From Paenibacillus humicola (GTDB lineage: Bacteria > Bacillota > Bacilli > Paenibacillales > Paenibacillaceae), in NCBI RefSeq assembly GCF_028826105.1, contig NZ_JAQGPL010000001.1:4800501-4864500 (forward strand): 64,000 nt of DNA, written 5' to 3'. Made by a program: the position numbers and the translations under genes. Numbering within the stretch: position 1 is the first letter of the stretch; each line of letters opens with the position of its first letter. Shown one piece after another: positions 42,805 through 50,851 of the stretch. The notes below the pieces were generated by a model. That model had not been told where the DNA came from. It saw only the letters and a program-made list of their open reading frames with translations, and searched no databases.

Positions 42805-44067
42805 TCAACGTCTAAGCGGGACTTCGCCGGTCAGAATCGGATCGCCCGTCGCTTCCATCCATTCGTCCAAAGATGAAGCCATGGAGCGCTTCATCGGCGC
42901 AAAGCGGCTCTCCTCCGCCAAATTGACGCGTTCCATAGGATCCAGATACAGATCGAACAGCATCTCCCGCGGCTTCTCCGTATCCAAAAATTCGTTTTCC
43001 AGCAGAAACGTACGATATTCGCTGGCATCCAGATTCGGCTCGAAATAGGACGGCCCGCCGTAATTGCGGATATATTTGTACCGTTCGTCGCGGACGCATC
43101 GCATCGGCTCATAGACGACATGATGATTGATCTCGGCGAAAATCGCTTCGCGAACCGCTTCCGAGCTACCCTCCAAAATCGGAAGCAAGGAATGCCCCTG
43201 CAGCCATCCGGGCTTCAGAAGACCGGCAAGCTCGCAGATCGTCGGGAAAAGGTCGACCTGGGAGACCAGCGCGTCCGTCGCCTCCCCGCTCCGATGTCTG
43301 TGCGGCGTGCGAACGATAAGCGAAACGCCGATCCCGGTGTCGAACAGGCTGCATTTCATCCGCGGAAACGGCAGGCCGTGGTCCGTCGTGAAGATCACGA
43401 GCGTATTCGACTCAAGTCCCGCTTCGCGGATCGCATCCAATACGATTCCGGCGCATTCGTCCGCGATTTTGGCGGAAGTCAAATACGCCGCCCACTGCTC
43501 CCGGTTGATGCGATGATCGCTTAAAGGAAACGGCGGCATCACGTAATCCGGGTTCAATTCGTCCGCCGTCTTCGGAAAATTAAGGTGCGTGTTGAACATC
43601 CCGTAAGACAAAAAAAACGGCTTATCGCGGCTCTCGCGGATAAAGCCGGAGGCAGCAAGGGCATTATGCCGGTCCCAGCCGGCCGAATCGAAATCAAACA
43701 CGCTCATATCATAGTCGGGATTCCCGACAATTTTGCTGTAACCGATCATCTCGGCACGAGGCGCTTCGTGCTGAATGCCGCAGAGCGCGGTTTCATAGTT
43801 ATGACGGTTCAGATGTGAAACCAGATGCTTGCTGTAATCGTCCAACTGCGCCCCCAAATGCGCCAGTCCGAACATGCCCGCCGAATGCGGCGCCATCCCG
43901 GTCATCAGCGCGGCCCGGCTTGGCGAGCAGGTCGGCCCTGCGCAATACGCCTGCCGGAACAGCAGGCTTTCCCGGGCAAACCGCGACAAATGGGGCGTGT
44001 CGACGGCATAGCCGTAGGGCTGAATGAAGCGGCCGGTATCGTGGGTGTGAATCAGCACGATATTCAT
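42805..44067 (-). CDS. Cys-type sulfatase (cytoplasmic)
   Basis: A 420-residue arylsulfatase-like protein. The formylglycine motif CSPSR is at residues 47-51 (AGPTCSPSRAALMTG) with Cys47 to be converted by FGE or a radical maturase. Upstream THDTGR and the central DHGLPFPRMKCS provide metal and catalytic residues. KPFFLSYGMFNTHLNFP is a family block. It has no signal peptide, so it should act on imported sulfated sugars rather than on the outside. Its start overlaps the stop of the second permease by 4 nt (ATGA), placing it firmly in the transporter operon. That linkage suggests the ABC system imports a sulfated oligosaccharide. Confidence 0.9.
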   Translation of the reverse strand: MNIVLIHTHDTGRFIQPYGYAVDTPHLSRFARESLLFRQAYCAGPTCSPSRAALMTGMAPHSAGMFGLAHLGAQLDDYSKHLVSHLNRHNYETALCGIQHEAPRAEMIGYSKIVGNPDYDMSVFDFDSAGWDRHNALAASGFIRESRDKPFFLSYGMFNTHLNFPKTADELNPDYVMPPFPLSDHRINREQWAAYLTSAKIADECAGIVLDAIREAGLESNTLVIFTTDHGLPFPRMKCSLFDTGIGVSLIVRTPHRHRSGEATDALVSQVDLFPTICELAGLLKPGWLQGHSLLPILEGSSEAVREAIFAEINHHVVYEPMRCVRDERYKYIRNYGGPSYFEPNLDASEYRTFLLENEFLDTEKPREMLFDLYLDPMERVNLAEESRFAPMKRSMASSLDEWMEATGDPILTGEVPLRR

Positions 44068-44900
44068 TTTACCGCCCCCGCTGCGATCCCTTTAATAATA
44101 TATTTCTGTGCGAATACATAAAAGACGACAACCGGTATAATCGTCAGCGTAAGCCCGGCCATCGCGAGGTTCCACACGATCGTGAATTCGCCGAAGAAAT
44201 AGAACGTCGACAGCGGGATCGTGCGCAGCGACTTATCGGACAATACGAGGGAAGGCAGCAAATAATCGTTCCACATGGCCATGACGTCCAAAATCGCGAT
44301 CGTTACTGTAATCGTGGTCAGCATCGGAAAAACGATTTTCCAAAACAGGCCGAATTTGCTGCAGCCGTCCAAGGTGGCGGCTTCCTCCAGGGCGACCGGA
44401 ATCGACTTGACGAAGCCGTGATAGAGAAATACCGCCATACTGGCATGGAAGCCGATATTCATATAGATCAAGCCCCCGCGCGTATTCAGCATCGGGATAT
44501 GCAGATGGGTGCGAATCCAGTCCATCACCTGCATGAGAGGCATCATGATCGTTTGGAAAGGGATCAGCATCGTCGCGACAAACACCATGAAGATGAATTT
44601 GCTCAGCTTATGTTCCGTCCGGGCCAGCATCCACGCAGTCATGGAAGCCAGCACCACGACGATCGCGACGGAGGTCACGGTTATCGTTAAGGAGTTCAAA
44701 AAGGCGGTGAAAAAATCCATCTTCGCCATCGCCTGAGCGTAATATTGAAAGCTGATCGAATGCGGCAGCGCAAGCGCGCTCTCGTACAGCTCCGCCCGGT
44801 TTTTGAACGAGTTGACCACCATGATATAAATCGGAGAAAGGAAAGCAAGCGCAAGAACAACAAGCAGGACCTCGAATAACGCGCGGCTTGCTTTCTTCAT
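44064..44900 (-). CDS. carbohydrate ABC transporter permease 2 (MalG/GanQ-like)
   Basis: A 278-residue inner permease with six hydrophobic helices. The EAA loop is EEAATLDGCSKFGLFWKIVFPML near residue 190. It begins with the typical LFEVLLVVLALAFLSPIYIMVVNSFKNR pattern and has MLIPFQTIMMPLMQVMDW. It pairs with the upstream permease, whose TAA overlaps its ATG by one base. No ATPase gene is present in the operon, as usual for Firmicutes that use a shared MsmX-type ATPase. Confidence 0.95.
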   Translation of the reverse strand: MKKASRALFEVLLVVLALAFLSPIYIMVVNSFKNRAELYESALALPHSISFQYYAQAMAKMDFFTAFLNSLTITVTSVAIVVVLASMTAWMLARTEHKLSKFIFMVFVATMLIPFQTIMMPLMQVMDWIRTHLHIPMLNTRGGLIYMNIGFHASMAVFLYHGFVKSIPVALEEAATLDGCSKFGLFWKIVFPMLTTITVTIAILDVMAMWNDYLLPSLVLSDKSLRTIPLSTFYFFGEFTIVWNLAMAGLTLTIIPVVVFYVFAQKYIIKGIAAGAVK

Positions 44901-45781
44901 TACATCTGCACCTCTCTCTTTTTGGTGATCGCGACCTGAGTCAGGGTGAGAATCGCGACAACGAGGAAAAAGACGATCGCTTTGGCCTGACCGAGCCCGT
45001 AACGCCCGTAGCCGAATATTTCGTTGAAAATGTTCATGGCGAACATCTCGGTTGCGTTGTTCGGTCCGCCTTTGGTCAGCGACAAGTTGACGTCATAAAT
45101 TTTGAATGCGCCCGAAAGCGTCATGAATAAGCAAATCGTAAAGGCCGGCATCAGCAGCGGGAATATGATCCGGGTGATTCGCTGCCACAGATTGGCGCCG
45201 TCCACCTTGGCGGCTTCGATCATTTCGTCGGGAATGCCCTGAATGCCCGCAATATAAATAATCATCGTATATCCCGCCATCTGCCAGGTGAATACGATCA
45301 CCATCGCGTATAAAGCAAATTGCGGATTCAGCAGCCAATTAAAGAACACATGGTGCAAGCCCGTTTTGTCGCCGACGAACTCCATGGCATCCGTAAAGAG
45401 AAACTGCCAAATATAGCCGAGAATAAGCCCGCCGATAAGGTTCGGCATAAAAAACATCGTGCGCGCGGCATTGCTTACGCGCAGCTTCGAGGTCACCAGC
45501 AGCGAAAAGACCAGCCCGAGCACATTGACCGACAGCAGCGCCAGCACGGTAAATTTGACCGTATGCCACGCCGATGCCATGAAACGCTGGTCTTTAAAGA
45601 TTTGGATATAGTTATCGACGCCCACGAATACTTTGGGATTGGCCGGAATGCCGTCCCAGGTAACGAAAGAGTAGAATATTCCGATGATAAACGGGATAAT
45701 GACGACCGTCGTAAAAATAAAAAGGAGCGGAACCGTGAAAACAGCGAACCAAGCTCTGTCCTTTGTTTTGTTCATATTCAT
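44900..45781 (-). CDS. carbohydrate ABC transporter permease 1 (MalF/GanP-like)
   Basis: A 293-residue permease with six hydrophobic segments. The EAA loop is MIEAAKVDGANLWQRITRIIFPLLMPAF near residue 190. It begins with a hydrophobic AWFAVFTVPLLFIFTTVVIIPFIIGIFYS segment and has the typical SFVTWDGIP region. It follows the binding-protein gene after a 91-nt gap that carries a perfect hairpin. That hairpin may lower permease relative to lipoprotein expression. Confidence 0.95.
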   Translation of the reverse strand: MNMNKTKDRAWFAVFTVPLLFIFTTVVIIPFIIGIFYSFVTWDGIPANPKVFVGVDNYIQIFKDQRFMASAWHTVKFTVLALLSVNVLGLVFSLLVTSKLRVSNAARTMFFMPNLIGGLILGYIWQFLFTDAMEFVGDKTGLHHVFFNWLLNPQFALYAMVIVFTWQMAGYTMIIYIAGIQGIPDEMIEAAKVDGANLWQRITRIIFPLLMPAFTICLFMTLSGAFKIYDVNLSLTKGGPNNATEMFAMNIFNEIFGYGRYGLGQAKAIVFFLVVAILTLTQVAITKKREVQM

Positions 45782-45802
45782 GCCCGCCCTTACCGAAAAG
45801 AT

Positions 45803-45854
45803 AACGAAAGCCTAACGCGCGAAGTGAACGAACGTTTGGGGTTAGGCTTTCGTT
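45803..45854 (-). terminator. perfect hairpin between binding-protein and permease genes
   Basis: A 14-bp perfect stem AACGAAAGCCTAAC/GTTAGGCTTTCGTT encloses a 24-nt loop. It is 19 nt after the stop of the binding-protein gene. On the minus strand the 3' side runs into ATCTTTTCGG, which is weakly U-rich. It could partly terminate or stabilise the mRNA 3' end, a common device to raise binding protein above permease levels. Confidence 0.65.
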
Positions 45855-45872
45855 TTGTAACCTACCGGCTGC

Positions 45873-47159
45873 TTATTTGGCAGCTTTTGCCCACGCGGCG
45901 TCGAGCTTCTCCAGCAGCTGCTGGCCGGTCATGTTCTTATCGAGGAAATAGGCCTGCGCAACCGGAGTCAAATCGTTCACCACGATATTGGGCGGGTAGT
46001 AATTCGTTGCCCAAGGAATCGTTTGTCCGCTCTTCGCCGCATCGTACACGACTTTGGACAGCGGATCCAGATTGTCTGCCGGAATATTCGTCATTGCCGG
46101 AATAAATTTAAAATCGTCGACGATTGCTTTTTTACCGGTATCGCTTGTAAACAGCCAGTTCAGGAACGCTTCGGCGGCTTTGATTTCATCCGGGCTCGCC
46201 TTGCCGTTGATGACCCAGTTGCTTGCGACGCCGACCGCGATTTTATTGTTTCCTTCCAAAGGGAACGGCATCATGCCGAGCTTGTCGTCCATGTTCCCGA
46301 AGTCCTTCAGCATCGTGTAGCTCCAGTTGCCTTGGTGGACCATCGCGGTTTTGCCTGTCGCAAAGTCGCCCATCTGCGTATCGTATTTGACTTCGAGCGG
46401 GTTTTTGCTGTCGGCCTTGATGACATCCATAAATTTGCCGAATTCCTGGAATTCCTTCGTATCGGCCATCTTGACTTCGCCCTTGTTCAATTTCTCGATA
46501 AACGCCTGCGGATCCGGCTGCAGAGCAAACGGAGTATTCAGGATGTGGCCGATCAGGAAGAACGCTTCCTGGGACAAACTCAGCGGGTTAATGCCCTTCG
46601 CTTTCAGCTCCTCCATCGTTTTGGTGAACGAGGCGAGTTCGGTCACGTTTTTGGGGTCAACCAGGTCCTTGTTGTAAACCAGACCGAAGCCCTCTACGCC
46701 ATAAGGAACGCCGACGACTTTGCCGTCCTCCTTCAACGCCATATTCGGCGCAATATCCTTCACATACGGTTCATTGCTCAGGTCGTAAAAGTAGGACTTC
46801 AGCTTATCCGCCGGCGCACCCGTACCGATACTGAAAATGGACGGTCCCTGATTGGCGGTCAATTTGGCCTGCAGCTGCGTCATGTAGTCATCCCCGGCAG
46901 CGCCCCATACTTCAACCTCATTGCCCGTTTCTTCCGTGTACTTCTTTGTAAGTGCTTCCAAAGCGTCGGAAATTTCAACCTTCGATTGGAAAATGGATAT
47001 TTTTTGCAGTTTTTCTTTAGCCGGCGCCGCCGAACCCGAAGCCGGTTCCGATCCGGCGGCTGTATTCGAATTGCCGCTGTTCGAGCTTCCGCATCCCGCC
47101 AAGGCGGCAACCAAAGCCGCTGCCGTTAATAAACCGAATGCTTTTTTTACTTGTTTCAC
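45873..47159 (-). CDS. sugar-binding lipoprotein of the sulfatase-linked ABC importer
   Basis: A 428-residue family-1 extracellular solute-binding protein. The lipoprotein signal ends in LAGC with Cys23, after the hydrophobic run AFGLLTAAALVAALAGC. A Ser/Asn/Ala-rich linker follows. Family motifs include YTEETGNEVEVWGAAGDDYM, VGVPYGVEGFGLVYNKDL, FATGKTAMVHQGNWSY and IPAMTNIPAD. A GTG start at 47159 is chosen because GGGAGGGG lies 6 nt upstream; the ORF extends 17 codons further without a site. It is first in the operon, preceded by a promoter, operator and cre. Confidence 0.95.
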   Translation of the reverse strand: MKQVKKAFGLLTAAALVAALAGCGSSNSGNSNTAAGSEPASGSAAPAKEKLQKISIFQSKVEISDALEALTKKYTEETGNEVEVWGAAGDDYMTQLQAKLTANQGPSIFSIGTGAPADKLKSYFYDLSNEPYVKDIAPNMALKEDGKVVGVPYGVEGFGLVYNKDLVDPKNVTELASFTKTMEELKAKGINPLSLSQEAFFLIGHILNTPFALQPDPQAFIEKLNKGEVKMADTKEFQEFGKFMDVIKADSKNPLEVKYDTQMGDFATGKTAMVHQGNWSYTMLKDFGNMDDKLGMMPFPLEGNNKIAVGVASNWVINGKASPDEIKAAEAFLNWLFTSDTGKKAIVDDFKFIPAMTNIPADNLDPLSKVVYDAAKSGQTIPWATNYYPPNIVVNDLTPVAQAYFLDKNMTGQQLLEKLDAAWAKAAK

Positions 47160-47188
47160 AATTTTCCCCTCCCCTAAAGCGCATTTTA

Positions 47189-47239
47189 GTAAAACGATTT
47201 TACGCATCATATCTTATTGCTTTTTATTTGGATTGTCAA
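47189..47239 (-). promoter_or_regulatory. promoter and operator of the sulfatase-ABC operon
   Basis: On the minus strand TTGACA (47234-47239) and TAAGAT (47211-47216) are 17 nt apart. Immediately downstream of the -10 lies GTAAAATCGTTTTAC (47189-47203), a 15-bp dyad with 6-bp arms and a 3-nt centre. Its position over the transcription start and similarity in form to LacI operators suggest that the regulator at 47317 binds here. Confidence 0.7.
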
Positions 47240-47245
47240 CCCAAA

Positions 47246-47259
47246 TGAAGGCGATTACA
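47246..47259. promoter_or_regulatory. cre-like site upstream of the sulfatase-ABC operon
   Basis: TGAAGGCGATTACA differs from the cre-like site at 2123-2136 by one base and lies just upstream of the -35. CcpA repression or activation of the operon is likely. Confidence 0.6.
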
Positions 47260-47316
47260 CAAGTAAAACCTATCATGTATATGCTAAAGTTTTAATTAAA
47301 TTTACTTAAATTTTTC

Positions 47317-48282
47317 TCATTTTACTGATTTCCGCCATCGAATCGCGGCGCTCAGCTTAAACGGCTCGTTATTGCCCGTTCCGGCAATCAAACCGAGCAG
47401 CTCCTTGGCGGCCAAATAGCCGCTTTCGTACCGGGGAATCGATATGGTGGTCAAGCCTGCCATCGCCGCGGAGTCCGAATCGTCGAATCCGGTGACGGCG
47501 ATATCGTCCGGCACTTTAATCCGGTTTTCTTCGAATGCCCGGATCGCTCCGATGGCCATATTATCGTTCGCGCAGACCAGCACATCGGGCAAGGCATTGC
47601 TCAGAATCAGGATTTTGGCGGCCTGATACCCGCTGTTCTCGCGGTAATTTCCGTGAAAATAGTTGCGGCGGTCAAATTGGATGCCGTTCTTCTCCAGCGT
47701 GTCCGTCAAGCCCGCGAAGCGTTCCTGGTTATCCAGCGTAAACTCCAGCCCCCCGATATACGCAAACCGCCGGTAGCCTTTGTCCACCAGCCCTTGTACC
47801 ATTTCGCACATGACCGGATAGTTGTCGACGATCACGCTTTTGGTATTGGCATACGGATGTTCAATGATGCGGTCCATCAAGACGATGGGAAAATCCGGTT
47901 TGGCGATCGAGATCAAATAATCGTCCGTCATACTGCCGTCCAGGCTGATGCAGCCGCTCGCGAAATGGCGCCTCATCACGTTTCCGCTGGACTTGCTCGT
48001 GCAGATGATCAAATCGTACCCGTTTTCCGTCAGGCAGTCGCTGATCCCTTGAATGATTTTCAAGTAAAAATCACGATCGAAGTCGCTGAAAATAAAGGCG
48101 ATTGTACGGGTTTGAGACGGCTTAGAATGCTTGTTCGATGCGTGGGAATATCCTTGTTCCGAACAGATTTGCAATATTCGCTCGCGGGTTGCCTTCCCTA
48201 CGTTTTTTCGCCCGTTCAACACATTCGAAACCGTAGAGACCGAGACATTCGCAAGCTTTGCTATGTCCTTCAATCCAATCAT
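47317..48282 (-). CDS. LacI-family regulator of the sulfatase-ABC operon
   Basis: A 321-residue LacI repressor. The HTH and hinge (MIGLKDIAKLANVSVSTVSNVLNGRKNVGKATRERI) cover residues 1-48. The effector domain has TIAFIFSDFDRDFYLKIIQG, IVLMDRIIEHPY, RFAYIGGLEFTLDNQERF and IAVTGFDDSD. It is upstream of and parallel to the importer with a 157-nt gap that contains the operon promoter, so it is transcribed separately. A short palindrome in its own upstream region suggests autoregulation. It differs in sequence from the LacI at 4467-5504 and should bind a different operator. Confidence 0.95.
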   Translation of the reverse strand: MIGLKDIAKLANVSVSTVSNVLNGRKNVGKATRERILQICSEQGYSHASNKHSKPSQTRTIAFIFSDFDRDFYLKIIQGISDCLTENGYDLIICTSKSSGNVMRRHFASGCISLDGSMTDDYLISIAKPDFPIVLMDRIIEHPYANTKSVIVDNYPVMCEMVQGLVDKGYRRFAYIGGLEFTLDNQERFAGLTDTLEKNGIQFDRRNYFHGNYRENSGYQAAKILILSNALPDVLVCANDNMAIGAIRAFEENRIKVPDDIAVTGFDDSDSAAMAGLTTISIPRYESGYLAAKELLGLIAGTGNNEPFKLSAAIRWRKSVK

Positions 48283-48335
48283 GATTACCCTCCTTTGAAA
48301 TTCAGCACTTTTAATATAACATAGATTTGTTTTTT

Positions 48336-48345
48336 GTAAATTTAC
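48336..48345. promoter_or_regulatory. short AT-rich palindrome upstream of the second LacI gene
   Basis: GTAAATTTAC is a perfect 10-bp inverted repeat 54-63 nt upstream of the LacI start. Its ends match the operon operator (GTAAA...TTTAC), so it may be an autoregulatory site. Support is limited by its short length. Confidence 0.4.
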
Positions 48346-48428
48346 TAAACGATTCGCGTTTGGCCGGTCCGCAGCAGCCGCGAGCCGCTTGAGCCGGCTT
48401 GTGACAAGTTTTTGAAGGGAAGATTGTG

Positions 48429-48443
48429 TGTGATACGATCACA
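48429..48443. promoter_or_regulatory. 15-bp Crp/Fnr-type palindrome
   Basis: TGTGATACGATCACA is a perfect palindrome apart from its central base, upstream of the Crp/Fnr gene (start 48514). A related, half-conserved TGTGATCAAGTTACG occurs at 49267-49281 before the DUF2892 gene. CRP and FNR sites have TGTGA and TCACA or TTGAT and ATCAA arms; here the TGTGA arms are 5 bp apart rather than 6. Confidence 0.6.
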
Positions 48444-48513
48444 GACATGAACCAGCCCATTATGGTAACATGCATTCTGCCAAGAAAGGCAGCTTCATAA
48501 GGAGATGAGATCG

Positions 48514-49183
48514 GTGAGTTCAACCGTACTTGCGCATATTCCTCAAATCGTTTCGCTTTTCCCAAGCCTGTCCGAAATCTCCGAGCAGGATTGGAGCCAA
48601 CAAGGAATTGAAGTCCTGACACTGGAGCCAAATAAAGCGATCCAAGAAGGCCAGTTCCTTGAGTATGCGCTTATGGTTTGAAAGAACGATCAGAATGTAC
48701 AAAATAAGCGGCAGCGGCAGAGAAATAACCCTTTACCGCATTCATGGCGGAGAATGCTGCCCGCTCACGACGTCAAGCATTCTCGGCGAGAGTGAATATG
48801 AAGCTTCAGCCTGTACGGAAAAGCGCTGTCTTGCACTGGCGATTCCGGCAAGTATTTTCCGCGATTGGTCAGACCGGTATCGAAGCTTCCGCCAGTTTAT
48901 TTTCAAGTCTTTTGCCAAAAGGATTATCATCATGTCCAACCTTCTGGACAGCATCAACTTCAAGTCCATCCGCGGACGAATTGCCGAATATTTGATTCAG
49001 ATGACCGAGAATGGAAGCGATACCCTTCTGATCACTCACGACACGTTGTCGGTCGAATTGGGAACCGCCCGGGAAGTCATCAGCCGAACGTTGAAGCTTC
49101 TTGAAAAAGAGGGTCTGATTATTACAAGAGGAAAAATTACGCTCGTCAATCGTACCGGGCTGGAACATTATATGGAGCTTTAA
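48514..49183 (+). pseudogene. Crp/Fnr-family regulator broken by a frameshift
   Basis: The first frame from a GTG at 48514 gives 55 residues (STVLAHIPQIVSLFPSLSEI then KAIQEGQFLEYALMV) and ends at TGA at 48679-48681. A second frame continues TIRMYKISGSGREITLYRIH, GGECCPLTTSSILGESEYEA, FAKRIIIMSNLLDSINFKSI and the C-terminal winged helix DTLSVELGTAREVISRTLKL. Together they make a normal Crp/Fnr protein of about 220 residues. The break is near GGTTTGAAAGAACG, where homologs would need two more bases, for example one T and one G. The helix-turn-helix half is complete but the N-terminal effector-binding half is severed, so the gene is probably non-functional as read. Confidence 0.85.
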
Positions 49184-49202
49184 ACGATCGTAAGATGACA
49201 AC

Positions 49203-49229
49203 GCCGGGGCTTGTTCCCCGGCCTTTTTT
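49203..49229 (+). terminator. intrinsic terminator after the Crp/Fnr gene
   Basis: A perfect GCCGGGG-cttgtt-CCCCGGC hairpin is followed by CTTTTTTA. It lies 20 nt after the stop codon. Confidence 0.9.
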
Positions 49230-49349
49230 ATTTGGATCTCCGTAAACAGCCGCATTTTTTCTTCTGTGTGATCAAGTTACGGTCGCTTTAATCCCGCGCT
49301 GGTATCATCAAATCTGTAAAGACAATCTAACGGAAAAGGAGGAGCTGCA

Positions 49350-49541
49350 ATGAAAAACGTAGGTGGAGCCGATCGTGTTACTCGTATCGTATTCGGAATT
49401 GCTTTCTTAACGCTCTTTTATTTTTTACCCGGTTATTGGAAGTTGTTCGGCTTGGTCGCCATTCCTTTGTTATTCACCGGCTTAACGCAAAGATGTGCAA
49501 TTAATAAAATGCTTGGCCGCAATACGTGCAGCATTCGCTAA
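49350..49541 (+). CDS. YgaP-like DUF2892 membrane protein
   Basis: A 63-residue membrane protein with two hydrophobic helices (IVFGIAFLTLFYFL and LFGLVAIPLLFTGL). It starts MKNVGGADRVTRI and ends with a Cys-containing tail (TQRCAINKMLGRNTCSIR), as in DUF2892 proteins that are fused to or accompany rhodanese. Two Cys residues in the tail suggest a persulfide or thiol role. It has AAGGAGGAG upstream. It lies after the Crp/Fnr gene and a Crp-like site, so it may be a target of that regulator. Confidence 0.9.
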   Translation: MKNVGGADRVTRIVFGIAFLTLFYFLPGYWKLFGLVAIPLLFTGLTQRCAINKMLGRNTCSIR

Positions 49542-49593
49542 CGCGCGGCGTTTATCCTTACCCGTTTTACTAAAATGAAGGAGGTTTAAAACC

Positions 49594-49986
49594 ATGAAAT
49601 GGACAAAAACGAAATGGACAGGAATAGGTATTGCGGCCGTTATTACGCTCGCGGGTCTGTCATGGAGTCATCAATCCACTGCTCGAAAGAGGTTCATGCC
49701 GAATTCACCAGCAAGCACTTCTTTGCGGACCCGCGGTCGAGCGCTCGTTCTCGGAGGCGGCGGACCGGTCGGCCGGGCCTGGGAAAGCGGACTCGCGGCC
49801 GGTCTCCTCGCCCACAGTATCGATCTTGCCGGAGCGGATCTCATCATTGGAACATCGGCCGGCGCGATCGTAGGCGCCGAAATCGCACTCGGCCTGGACC
49901 TCGACTCCATCGGTCCGGCCGTAGACTCACCCGGCAAGGCCGCATCGCCTGCCGGAACGCGGATGACGTCGCGGCTTAGCCTATAG
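49594..49986 (+). pseudogene. N-terminal fragment of a patatin-like phospholipase
   Basis: A 130-residue ORF. The patatin oxyanion-hole loop GGGGPVG starts at residue 54 (ALVLGGGGPVGRAWESGLAAGL), and the nucleophile elbow GTSAG is at residues 86-90 (Ser88) in LIIGTSAGAIVGAEIALGL. The reading frame then ends soon after PAGTRMTSRLSL. Full patatin-like proteins are 250-350 residues and need a downstream DGG aspartate, which is absent. The N-terminus instead has a hydrophobic segment (WTGIGIAAVITLAGLSWS) that may be a membrane anchor. AGGAGG precedes the ATG. It is probably a truncated, inactive gene, though a shortened protein is possible. Confidence 0.75.
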
Positions 49987-50032
49987 GAAGTGTTCGACAT
50001 TGTTGGAATAGAAACCGTAAAAGCAATTCAGC

Positions 50033-50716
50033 CTAGCAGATGGGAACTAGCTCCGTTAAACTTGAGATCGTATATGTGCTTTTAATTTCTGCCGGACTTT
50101 TCTGCGCTTTTCTGTTGATCCAACAGGTGTCAATGCCGGATATAAGACCACCTTTGATGTCCGTATTTAACGAATCTCCAATGACAAGCGCATCCTTTCT
50201 ATGAAAATCTGAGATATGACCAATCACGTAATCAAAAAATTCTTCTGCCGGTTTTTGATAACCAATGCTTTGTGAATCAAAGATGTCTTCGAAAAAGTCA
50301 TATAGTCCCGATTGCTTCAAGCGTTTGATTTGCGTGTGGGTGATACCATTCGTGATTATGAACATTCGATGGGTTTTACATAAGCGATGACAGACATCCA
50401 TTGCGCCCTCCATCAGCAGTTGGTTTCCATCGCTCAACAATTCTCTGTACAAACCTTCCCATTCTAATCCGTCAACGACTTTCCCCAGCTTCAACATCGT
50501 TTCCGAGAATCTGGAGTTCAGAACAACATCGAGTGGAATTTTCCCATCTTCATAATCAGTCCATAACTGTTTATTTACAGAATTATATAATTGAAACAAC
50601 TCATCCGAAAATGTATATCCATATTGAAGAAACAATTTGGTTAATGAATCCACTTCATTCGCGCCGAAATCCAGCAATGTATCATCCAGATCAAATAATA
50701 GGATCTTATATCTCAT
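50033..50716 (-). CDS. YjjG-like HAD-family pyrimidine nucleotidase
   Basis: A 227-residue HAD hydrolase of the noncanonical pyrimidine nucleotidase (YjjG/YfnB) group. Motif I is LLFDLDDTLLDFGANE (Asp9, Asp11). Motif II is FIITNGITHTQIKRLKQSGL. Motif III Lys is in SIGYQKPAEEFFDYVI, and motif IV is ALVIGDSLNTDIKGGLISGIDTCWIN. YjjG enzymes dephosphorylate modified pyrimidine nucleoside monophosphates and protect DNA from mutagenic bases. ATG at 50716 has GGAGG upstream; the longer frame has no ribosome site. Confidence 0.92.
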   Translation of the reverse strand: MRYKILLFDLDDTLLDFGANEVDSLTKLFLQYGYTFSDELFQLYNSVNKQLWTDYEDGKIPLDVVLNSRFSETMLKLGKVVDGLEWEGLYRELLSDGNQLLMEGAMDVCHRLCKTHRMFIITNGITHTQIKRLKQSGLYDFFEDIFDSQSIGYQKPAEEFFDYVIGHISDFHRKDALVIGDSLNTDIKGGLISGIDTCWINRKAQKSPAEIKSTYTISSLTELVPIC

Positions 50717-50746
50717 CTTTCCTCCGTCTTTGTGTTTATGATGAAG

Positions 50747-50770
50747 TCCCTGTGCATAAATGCACAGGGA
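50747..50770. repeat. perfect 10-bp hairpin with tetraloop
   Basis: TCCCTGTGCA-taaa-TGCACAGGGA lies between the CMD and HAD genes (both minus). It has no T-run, so it may be an mRNA processing or stability element rather than a terminator, or a DNA-binding site. Confidence 0.6.
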
Positions 50771-50851
50771 TTCCGGCGGTCCAGCCATGTGGCACCTCAC
50801 TGGTTCCAGCCTGTCAAAAAAAACGGCTGCATGGCTGATTTCTCCTTCACG

